Positions 32,072-38,567 of a stretch of DNA of 64,000 nucleotides are shown in pieces. The first letter of the stretch is position 1. The number at the start of each line of letters is the position of its first letter. Both the position numbers and the translations under genes were made by a program. A model generated the notes under the pieces. That model worked only from the letters and a program-made list of their open reading frames with translations, was not told where the DNA came from and did no database searches. The stretch lies in the NCBI GenBank assembly GCA_001798855.1, contig MGQQ01000089.1, positions 30,808 through 94,807 on the forward strand, given 5' to 3'. This DNA is from Deltaproteobacteria bacterium RBG_16_49_23. Lineage in GTDB: Bacteria > Desulfobacterota > BSN033 > UBA1163.

Positions 32072-32356
32072 TTGAATATCCGTTATTATATCGACCCGGA
32101 AACAGAACTACCCCATATCTATCGACATGATGTTGAAGAAACAGAGGTGGAGGAAGTTCTCTCCGATCCTGGAGAAGATCGACCGGGCCGAGAAGGATCA
32201 AGAGTTGCAATGGGACGAACGTCAGACGGACGCTATCTTAGAGTAATCTATGTTCCTGATCCGGCCCCAAATAGTGTTTTTGTAATCACAGCTTATGAGT
32301 TACAAGGCAAGCCATTAATCGCATATCGTCGCCGTAGGAGGAGAAAGAAAAAATGA
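32072..32356 (+). CDS. Small basic protein, toxin-like partner of a two-gene unit
   Basis: 94 residues, apparently from a TTG start at 32072. The order HIYRHDVEETEVEEVLSDP, then GRTSDGRYLRVIYV, then FVITAYEL resembles the small BrnT/DUF4258-type toxin fold (helix, then a four-strand sheet) but I am not certain of the family. The C terminus is an Arg/Lys run (RRRRRRKKK). It overlaps the next gene by four bases and has a palindromic operator at its promoter, both typical of toxin-antitoxin units. The toxin-first gene order is like brnTA. Confidence 0.6.
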   Translation: MNIRYYIDPETELPHIYRHDVEETEVEEVLSDPGEDRPGREGSRVAMGRTSDGRYLRVIYVPDPAPNSVFVITAYELQGKPLIAYRRRRRRKKK

Positions 32357-32553
32357 AACAAAGTGAATTTCCACCAGGATGGGACGCTGACCGTGTGAAA
32401 AGGGTGTTAGCCCATTATGAATCACAGTCGGAAGAAGAAGCTGTCGCTGAAGACGAAGCAGCATTTGAAGCATTGGGTCAAACGGTCATGGAAGTCCCGA
32501 CAGAGATAGTACCAGCAATACGCGAGCTAATTGCAAAACACAAAGCCGCATGA
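32353..32553 (+). CDS. Small acidic protein, antitoxin-like partner
   Basis: 66 residues, acidic in the middle (ESQSEEEAVAEDEAAFEALG) and starting with an ATGA overlap with the gene before. No clear DNA-binding motif; the C-terminal EIVPAIRELIAKHK helix might be the toxin-binding part. Small size, opposite charge to its neighbour and coupling support an antitoxin role. A strong hairpin terminator follows at 32589-32628. Confidence 0.55.
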   Translation: MKQSEFPPGWDADRVKRVLAHYESQSEEEAVAEDEAAFEALGQTVMEVPTEIVPAIRELIAKHKAA

Positions 32554-32588
32554 TAGCGGCTAAGTCGCTACACCTGACTACCATTTTA

Positions 32589-32632
32589 CCCCGTTAGAAA
32601 TAATGCCCCGCTGGAATTTCTAACGGGGTTTA
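32589..32632 (+). terminator. Terminator after the toxin-antitoxin-like pair
   Basis: CCCCGTTAGAAA (32589-32600) and TTTCTAACGGGG (32617-32628) form a perfect 12-base stem with a 16-base loop, followed by TTTA. Confidence 0.8.
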
Positions 32633-32706
32633 CTTCATAACGTCAGGTGAGGTTTGGCGTCCCAATCCATATTTCGATTGATTGTGGGCCGTTTATTGGA
32701 TAGACC

Positions 32707-33027
32707 ATGATAGACACATATATCAACAAAATCGCATCGATCACCAAGCGAGGAGATGCTCGTGAGGAATCTTACTATTCTGCCCTTGCGGCCCTTCTCG
32801 AAGAGTTCTCCGAAATCAAGCGAAAAAAGAAAGTCCATGTCACTGTACTGCCAAAGAAGACCGAAGCAGGCAATCCGGACTTTCGAGTCTGGGACGGCAA
32901 GCACTCACAAGTCGGCTACGTTGAAGCAAAGCCGCCCAAAGCTAATCTGGATGAAATCGAGATTGCCGTTCCATGGCCCGGGTCAGACCAAATTAACCAA
33001 TTGATATTACAGATGAGCAACGAATAA
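32707..33027 (+). pseudogene. N-terminal fragment of a type ISP restriction-modification enzyme
   Basis: 106-codon frame whose first 80 or so residues match the N terminus of the large single-chain type ISP enzymes: YINKIASITKRGDAREESYY, then ALAALLEEFS, the nuclease-type segment AGNPDFRVWDGK and GYVEAKPPKANLDEIE with the PD-(D/E)XK ends PD and EAK. After DEIE the sequence loses similarity and stops at 33027. The intact family is about 1000-1600 residues. A matching C-terminal piece is found at 35030-35269, with a restriction-modification pair between. Confidence 0.7.
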
Positions 33028-33118
33028 CTGACTCAGATTTGACATGTCCTCCTGATCTTGGGTAAATTACTTCCTCAAGTAGCACTTCGTATCCGAGAGA
33101 GGATAAGGTAACAACGCG

Positions 33119-33721
33119 ATGCCTATAGAGCGAAACATTGTGAAGCGCACAAAATTCAATAAGGTGGCCCAACTGCCATACGAGTTGAGGCTCCGAGATT
33201 TCGAGATGGCCATGCAGGATGTATATGATTTTTTCTTTGACGTGAACTCATATCTTGCCAAGAAGGGCCTCCAGAGATTGGACGAGATGCTCCGCCCGGC
33301 GATCATGTCGGGCGTTCTGTCGGATATGCTGACCGCAAGCTTGGCAAAGCACTCGCAAGTCCTCATAGAGAACCAATATTTCAATGGCCACCCAGACTTG
33401 ATCGTGCAGGGGATTTACCCAGGCAATGCAGTCAAAGCGGGGACTGAGGGGATCGAGATAAAGACCACCCGGAAGACAGGAGGTGCCGTAGATACGCACG
33501 GCGCGAGAAACCAGTGGATGTGTGTGTTTGTCTACAACCTGGACATGGAGACCGAACCCGCTTGCGATAGAAAGCCCATGAGTTTCACCGAAATCTATCT
33601 GGGGCAGGTCACTGTAGAAGACTTCAGGCGCAATCCCCGCGGCGAACTCGGCACTCGGACGGCCACACTCCACCGTGATGGCATAAAGAAGCTGCGCGAG
33701 AACTGGATATACAGGATTTAA
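33119..33721 (+). CDS. Probable type II restriction endonuclease, PD-(D/E)XK fold
   Basis: 200 residues. A PD-(D/E)XK active site is likely: P92-D93 in HPDLIVQG and E113-I-K115 in GIEIKTTRKTGG, about 20 residues apart, with Q132 (RNQWMCVFVYN) in a following strand. The N-terminal half is helical. It converges on and overlaps by four bases the DNA methyltransferase gene on the other strand, the normal layout of a type II system. I do not recognise a named enzyme, so the recognition sequence is unknown. Confidence 0.72.
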   Translation: MPIERNIVKRTKFNKVAQLPYELRLRDFEMAMQDVYDFFFDVNSYLAKKGLQRLDEMLRPAIMSGVLSDMLTASLAKHSQVLIENQYFNGHPDLIVQGIYPGNAVKAGTEGIEIKTTRKTGGAVDTHGARNQWMCVFVYNLDMETEPACDRKPMSFTEIYLGQVTVEDFRRNPRGELGTRTATLHRDGIKKLRENWIYRI

Positions 33722-34866
33722 CCCCGTCCCGTGGGTTGAAATCTAATGAGTTTCGGAATGGCCTCGGACGCCAATTCAAAGTAACGTCGATCCTTTTCAA
33801 TGCCGATACTTCGATACCCGACCACCTCGGCAGCAGCCAACGTCGAACCGGTGCCTGCGAAAGGGTCCAGTATTGTTCCCTCACTAAGGGGCAGAACACC
33901 TCGCACCACCCGACGCAGGAATGCCTGAGGTTTAAGACTCGGATGGGGTGCAAGAGCGCGTTCGTTCTTCCTAGTTGGAGCTGAAGGAATTACGTCGCCG
34001 AAGGGTTTGTCCGGGGACTGACGGCGAAATCCTCCAGTCTTCCATTTCCGGAGGTTGTCCTGTACGCGTCCCTCAATCTGCTTCCTGAAAATGACCCATG
34101 GTTCCCACATTGACCGGGGCATCACACTCACATCCCCGAATTCTTCGTGGGCCGCTTTCGGGCGATCTCCTCCTCGCATTGTCATTACAAGGCGCATTAT
34201 CTCCCCTCGTCGTTCGAGCCCGGCGTCTGCCAGAGCACCTGACAGAATATAGGATAGCAGGGGATTCGATGCTACCACAACATTTGCTCCCGGCACAAGT
34301 TTTGGGAGCAGGAGTCGTGCCCAGATGAAGAAAAAGGTCCGTAACTGCTCACGTTGGTCATCCGTCAGCGTAGTGAATCTGGGGAGTGGTGATCTTACAT
34401 GGCCATCAAATGCCGGGGGAATGCGCCAGACCCCTCCTTTTCCATTGCGAAGCTTCAATTGTTGGTCAGGCGCGTACTCATGAAGACCATAAGGCGGATC
34501 CGTCACCACGGCGTGAATGCTGTTGTCCTCTTGTTTCTCAATCCAATCGAAACAGTCGGCGTGGAATAGGGTGGCTTTGCCGATGGTGATCGGTCGTGCC
34601 CAGTTTGAAAGTCTGGAGAGCTCGCGTTGCATTCCGCCGGAATATTCGGACCTGACCCGATAAATGCCGCGGTCCTCTCTCACAAATAGCGCAGGCGTGT
34701 TAAGGAGCAAGTACGATCGAATGGATGAAGCAGGAGTTGGCCCCATGACCTTATTCACCCTGTCTTCGATCTGCTTGACAGAAAGCGCCTCCGAAGTTAG
34801 CGTGAGAACCTGAAGGATGGCATCGCGGACTCGGCCTGGCGCGTATCTTGGCTCATTCTCACTCAC
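33718..34866 (-). CDS. Type II DNA methyltransferase (N4-cytosine/N6-adenine, beta order) with N-terminal winged helix
   Basis: 382 residues. Motif IV is DPPY (123-126) and motif I is DPFAGTGS (334-341), i.e. catalytic motif first, then the AdoMet site, as in beta-class amino-methyltransferases. DPPY does not decide between adenine-N6 and cytosine-N4. Residues about 10-70 (RDAILQVLTLTSEALSVKQI then EDRVNKVMGPTPASSIRSYL) look like a winged-helix DNA-binding domain, which most solitary methylases lack. Its promoter at 34873-34901 contains a double GACGTC, which this domain could bind for self-control. It protects against the endonuclease at 33119-33721. Confidence 0.87.
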   Translation of the reverse strand: MSENEPRYAPGRVRDAILQVLTLTSEALSVKQIEDRVNKVMGPTPASSIRSYLLLNTPALFVREDRGIYRVRSEYSGGMQRELSRLSNWARPITIGKATLFHADCFDWIEKQEDNSIHAVVTDPPYGLHEYAPDQQLKLRNGKGGVWRIPPAFDGHVRSPLPRFTTLTDDQREQLRTFFFIWARLLLPKLVPGANVVVASNPLLSYILSGALADAGLERRGEIMRLVMTMRGGDRPKAAHEEFGDVSVMPRSMWEPWVIFRKQIEGRVQDNLRKWKTGGFRRQSPDKPFGDVIPSAPTRKNERALAPHPSLKPQAFLRRVVRGVLPLSEGTILDPFAGTGSTLAAAEVVGYRSIGIEKDRRYFELASEAIPKLIRFQPTGRG

Positions 34867-34872
34867 GTGGAA

Positions 34873-34901
34873 AGTATAGACGTCCAGACGTCAAATGTCA
34901 A
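34873..34901 (-). promoter_or_regulatory. Promoter of the methyltransferase gene with double GACGTC
   Basis: Minus strand: TTGACA (34896-34901), exact 17-base spacer, TATACT (34873-34878), seven bases before the start codon region. Inside the spacer GACGTC occurs twice (34879-34884 and 34887-34892), two bases apart. The start codon at 34864-34866 is so close that the transcript would be nearly leaderless. Confidence 0.7.
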
Positions 34902-35029
34902 GAACAATTTCGGATTGCAGATTGGACCAAAATACTCGTATAATATTTTAAGAATGCCCAATAAATAATACGATGTCTTGGCTTAGTACCGGGTATTTGA
35001 ATCTGAAATCATGCTCCCGAAGGATAAAA

Positions 35030-35269
35030 TTGCCAAAGCGACAAGGAAACGGTTCGCTGATATCCCCCGAGGTCTGGGAATATCACATTGGCGGTTATCA
35101 GGTTGCAGAGAAATGGCTCAAGGACCGTAAAGACAGGCAGCTTTCATCCGAAGAAGTAGCTCACTACACCAGGGTAATTACAGCCATTGCAGAGACAATC
35201 ACCATACAAGAAACTTTAGATGAATTGTTCAAAGAAGTTGAAACAAGCCTGCTCGAAGTGAAGCTGTGA
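35030..35269 (+). pseudogene. C-terminal fragment of a type ISP restriction-modification enzyme
   Basis: The end of a 98-codon frame reads VWEYHIGGYQVAEKWLKDRK, then DRQLSSEEVAHYTRVITAIA, which is the recognisable C-terminal block of type ISP enzymes and their methylase relatives. The frame before about residue 20 does not match and is probably not coding. Together with the N-terminal piece at 32707-33027 it shows that the centre of a large enzyme gene has been lost and replaced by the type II pair. Confidence 0.72.
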
Positions 35270-35441
35270 GCAGTTAGGTTTGGGGTCTGACTTGATTATG
35301 ACTTTAAGAGAAATGAAGAGTACCTTGACGATCCAGCGTATGGCTGACAGCCGTCGTTGATTTAGGTCGTTGGGCTTGGGAGAAATTGATATCTGGTTCA
35401 TTCCGTGCTATTCTATCAAGCGAAAAACAGGAGGCAATGCT

Positions 35442-35630
35442 ATGTCAACAGTGATGGAAAAGGAGGAAGCCCACAAACTCATCGATCGAATGCCCTCAAG
35501 CGCCACATGGGATGATTTGATGCGCGAAATATACGTCCGCGAGGCGATTGAACGCGGGTTATCCGACAGCAAGGCAGGCCGCACCAAAGACGTGAAAGAG
35601 GTACGGGCGAAGTACGGCTTGCCGGAATGA
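35442..35630 (+). CDS. ParD/RelB-type antitoxin-like protein
   Basis: 62 residues from the ATG at 35442, preceded by CAGGAGGCAATGCT. The frame extends upstream but without a better start. MEKEEAHKLIDRMPSSATWD and DLMREIYVREAIERGLSDSK are the usual words of small antitoxins of RelE/ParE toxins. It overlaps the toxin gene by four bases. It would bind and inhibit the toxin and repress the operon. Confidence 0.75.
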   Translation: MSTVMEKEEAHKLIDRMPSSATWDDLMREIYVREAIERGLSDSKAGRTKDVKEVRAKYGLPE

Positions 35631-35929
35631 AAGTTCACTGGACAGATACAGCGGAGGGACATCTCGACGCCCTCTACGCTTACATTGCTCAGGATTCGTC
35701 CGAGTATGCCAAGCGAACGGTGGATCGGCTTACCCGAAGATCTCAGCAGATTGCCGACTTCCCATTCTCAGGCCGCAGAGTTCCTGAATACGATATTGAC
35801 CAGATTTGTGAAGTAATCGAAGGTCCCTACCGCATCATCTACCACATTAAGCCGGACCAGATTGACGTTCTGGCCGTCATTCACGGGGCAATGGATGTCC
35901 TTCGTTCGTCAGAAGAAGAGGATGATTGA
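35627..35929 (+). CDS. ParE/RelE-family toxin
   Basis: 100 residues. The pattern VHWTDTAEGHLDALYAYIAQ, then DFPFSGRRVPEYD, then ICEVIEGPYRIIYHIKPDQI with VLAVIHGAMDV is the standard ParE/RelE fold, including the conserved GR and YRIIY segments and the late histidine. ParE members act on gyrase and RelE members on mRNA; the sequence fits ParE better. Start is ATGA-coupled to the antitoxin. Confidence 0.82.
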   Translation: MKVHWTDTAEGHLDALYAYIAQDSSEYAKRTVDRLTRRSQQIADFPFSGRRVPEYDIDQICEVIEGPYRIIYHIKPDQIDVLAVIHGAMDVLRSSEEEDD

Positions 35930-36081
35930 GCCGAACAAATCTCTCCAGCGAATGGTTTACAGCCACCGGTGATTTCAGATGTTCGACGGTATGGATCTCC
36001 TTCCGGAACCCTTTTATCTCTTGAGGAACTTCGGACAAGAATAGAGAAAAGGAAATGACATGATTCGTTTGTAGTGAATAT

Positions 36082-36297
36082 ATGAACTTGAAGAAAGTCA
36101 ATTCCAGTATGGTATATGCAATAGGGTACGACCTCAAGTCGAAAACCTTGGAAGTGGTTTTTAGAAGTGGAAAGGCATGGGCATACAAGGAGGTCCCGAA
36201 AAAGGTTTACCAAGAATTTCTAAAATCAGAATCGATTGGATCATACATGCGCGAGAATATCATCGATTGCTATCCGTCCTATCCCATTAGACGATAA
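36082..36297 (+). CDS. KTSC domain protein
   Basis: 71 residues matching the small KTSC domain (named after the C terminus of some lysyl-tRNA synthetases): VNSSMVYAIGYDLKSKTLEV, then FRSGKAWAYKEVPKKVYQEF, then the end SIGSYMRENI. These small proteins are common in mobile and phage-linked regions and may bind nucleic acid; the function is not established. It stands alone downstream of the toxin-antitoxin pair. Confidence 0.75.
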   Translation: MNLKKVNSSMVYAIGYDLKSKTLEVVFRSGKAWAYKEVPKKVYQEFLKSESIGSYMRENIIDCYPSYPIRR

Positions 36298-36332
36298 AGT
36301 CCTTTCTCACATTAAATTTGAATCCGAATTCC

Positions 36333-36419
36333 GCCATGCACCACGTGGGGGTGCATGGCAGCCCTGAACCACATTGGATTCAGGGCCAAAGCCCTGAACC
36401 TTACATGGTTCAGGGCGCA
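36333..36419. repeat. Three hairpins between convergent genes
   Basis: GCCATGCACC..GGTGCATGGC (36333-36359), then two related stems GCCCTGAACC..TTCAGGGC and GCCCTGAACC..GGTTCAGGGC (about 36361-36419). They lie between the KTSC gene and the convergent aminotransferase gene and could end transcription from both sides, although T-runs are absent. Confidence 0.65.
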
Positions 36420-36427
36420 ATTCAATA

Positions 36428-37549
36428 TCAGGATAGGATCTCCCCCAACGCTCCCATCAGGCAATGAATATTCCGAACCCTGCAAGCCTCACCCATGAGG
36501 CCGACCCTCCATATTTTTCCTTTCAGCCAGCCCAGGCCTCCTCCCACTTCAATATTGTATTCATTTAAGAGCCTCGACCGTATCTTGGCATCGTCGACCC
36601 GCTCAGGGAGAACCACCGAAGTCAACATGGACAGACGATATCCCTCCTGCGCAAAAAGCTTAAATCCCAAACCCTCCAGCTCCATCTTTAACCGGTCGCC
36701 CAGCATCTCATGACGCCGGAATCTCGCCTCAAGCCCCTCCTCAAAAACGATCCGTAATCCTTCCCTCATCGCATAGAACATGGAAACAGGCGCCGTATGA
36801 TGATAAACCCTCTCTTCCCCCCAATATTTTTCGAGTAAAATCAAATCAAGATAAAAACTCTGAACCTTTGTCGTGCGCGACCGGAGAACATCCATGGCTT
36901 TAGAGCTCACGGTGATGGGAGAAAGCCCAGGTGGAACACTAAGACACTTTTGAGAACTGCCATAGCAGACATCGATTCCCCATTCGTCAACCTTCACATC
37001 ATATCCCCCCAGAGTGGTCACAGCATCCACCACAAGAAGGGTGTCCGTTCGCTTACAGTAGGCCCCGATCTCCTCAAGCGGCTGCCTCACACCGGTGGAG
37101 GTCTCCCCGTGAACGAGACCGCAGATCCTGGCCTCGGGATGTTCCTTCAATGCCTTGATCATTTTTTCAGGTTCAATCCTCTTTCCCCATTCCTCCTCCA
37201 CCCGAATGACGTTCGCGCCACACCGGGCGGCTACCTGAGTCATTCTGTCTGCAAAGAAGCCATTGACGCCGATAACAACCACATCTCCAGGCTCAACGAA
37301 ATTGACATACGAAGTCTCCATGCCTGAGCTTCCCGTTGCAGAGATGGCCAGGGTCGCCTGGTTCTTTGTCTGGAATACATTTCTTAACATTTCTCTGATC
37401 TCGTCCATACAGGCCAGAATTTGTGGATCGAGATAACCGATGACCGGGTTAGACATGGCTTGATAAACCCGGTAGTGGACATTGCTCGGCCCAGGGCCCA
37501 TAAGAATTCTGTAACTCGGATGCATATCCCCGCCCACACACCTTTCCAT
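36428..37549 (-). CDS. Class V aminotransferase, alanine-glyoxylate/serine-pyruvate type
   Basis: 373 residues from the ATG at 37549 (GGAGGAGG eight bases upstream). Family signs are the MGPGPSNVHYRV start, ATGSSGMET at the cofactor phosphate, DAVTTLGGYDVKVDEWGIDV for the ring-contact aspartate, and the PLP lysine in GSSQKCLSVPPGLSP. These enzymes move the amino group from alanine or serine to glyoxylate, giving glycine. That adds another glyoxylate-consuming step to this window. Aspartate-type or 2-aminoethylphosphonate-type roles are less likely. Confidence 0.86.
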   Translation of the reverse strand: MERCVGGDMHPSYRILMGPGPSNVHYRVYQAMSNPVIGYLDPQILACMDEIREMLRNVFQTKNQATLAISATGSSGMETSYVNFVEPGDVVVIGVNGFFADRMTQVAARCGANVIRVEEEWGKRIEPEKMIKALKEHPEARICGLVHGETSTGVRQPLEEIGAYCKRTDTLLVVDAVTTLGGYDVKVDEWGIDVCYGSSQKCLSVPPGLSPITVSSKAMDVLRSRTTKVQSFYLDLILLEKYWGEERVYHHTAPVSMFYAMREGLRIVFEEGLEARFRRHEMLGDRLKMELEGLGFKLFAQEGYRLSMLTSVVLPERVDDAKIRSRLLNEYNIEVGGGLGWLKGKIWRVGLMGEACRVRNIHCLMGALGEILS

Positions 37550-37823
37550 CTTCAAACCTCCTCCAAGAAATTTCTCTAAACGCCTCGAAATTTCTGATTA
37601 CACCGATTAGGAGCTGATTACACGGATACGAAACACTTCGTAAATGAAGGACATCTAGGTAATCATCTTTTGAAATCTGTGTATTCAAGAGAGCGTGTAT
37701 TAGTTTTTCAAATCTCTCTCCAAATCCAGTTTTAAACCGTCGCTGGCAGCAATCACTTTGAAGCCTAACTCATTTCCCAATTCATCTGCAACCACCCAGG
37801 GATCGGCGCTGGGCATCCCCCCG

Positions 37824-38112
37824 CCCCCCTTTACTAAACTGATCCTTACCCATAAATAAGGGCGCTGGACACAAGGAGCACTCCGACAGATCCCCCATCC
37901 CCCTCCTAACCTCCCCCTTGAAGGGGGAGGAATCACGCGAAGCGCGTGACGATTACCCTCCCCTTCAGCCTGCCTGCGCGTAGCCGCTTCGGCGAAGGCA
38001 GGGGGGAGGGGCGGGGTGGGGTATGCCAAAGCCTCAATTGCGCCAGTCGTACGTTCCCTCCTTATGTCCAACCTCCTGAGATATGGGACACGGTTAGTTT
38101 ACTAAAGGGGGG
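37824..38112. repeat. MITE-like element, copy 2
   Basis: 289 bases. Left end CCCCCCTTTACTAAACTGAT, then TACCCATAAATAAGGGCGCT and GGACACAAGG; right end GTACGTTCC.., GGACACGG, TTAGTTTACTAAAGGGGGG. The two ends are inverted repeats of about 40 bases with mismatches. The inside holds the CCTCCCCCTTGAAGGGGGAGG hairpin and a CCTGCCTGCG..CGAAGGCAGG module, which the copy at 21167-21412 lacks. No reading frame with a transposase is inside. Confidence 0.8.
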
Positions 38113-38124
38113 AGTATGGAGGGA

Positions 38125-38499
38125 TTAGTCATCTTCCAGTTCTTCTAACTTCTCCTCGTCCAGGCCGAAATAGTGACCCACCTCATGGATCACGACTTCC
38201 CTGACCTTCTCTCCAATCTCTTCCTTTGTATGACAGATCGATTCAATGGGGAGTTGAAAAAGGGTGATCTTATCCGGAAGGACATTCCCATAATAAAACC
38301 CCCTCCGATCGATGGGAACCCCCTGATAGAGTCCCAGTAAATCGGAAGGAGAACGAAGGTCCATCTCCGATAGAAGGTCTGGAGAGGCTCGGTCTTCTAT
38401 TACCACATCGACATTTTCCATCCTATTTTTTAAGGACTGGGGCAGCCCCTCCAGGGCTGAAATCGCAATCGCCTCAAACTCTTTTCGAGTCAATTTCAT
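38125..38499 (-). CDS. Zincin-like metallopeptidase-fold protein
   Basis: 124 residues, the size of the small MMP-like zincin family. The metal site is HEVGHYFGLDE near residues 103-113: two histidines and a glutamate (HExxH) plus a further acidic residue, near the C terminus. The N-terminal half is a helix followed by strands (RMENVDVVIEDRASPD). The family's substrate is unknown, and it is found alone in many bacteria. The stop codon lies just outside the MITE-like element at 37824-38112. Confidence 0.82.
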   Translation of the reverse strand: MKLTRKEFEAIAISALEGLPQSLKNRMENVDVVIEDRASPDLLSEMDLRSPSDLLGLYQGVPIDRRGFYYGNVLPDKITLFQLPIESICHTKEEIGEKVREVVIHEVGHYFGLDEEKLEELEDD

Positions 38500-38567
38500 T
38501 TCTAAGGGAAACGAATCCTGTTGGATACCCTATTCGAGTCATTCGCTATCATTCGTTTCTTTGTTAA

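Noticed and set aside
33248..33673. Minus-strand frame opposite the endonuclease
   Set aside because: No ribosome site or motif; the plus-strand frame has a PD-(D/E)XK pattern and a normal partner gene.
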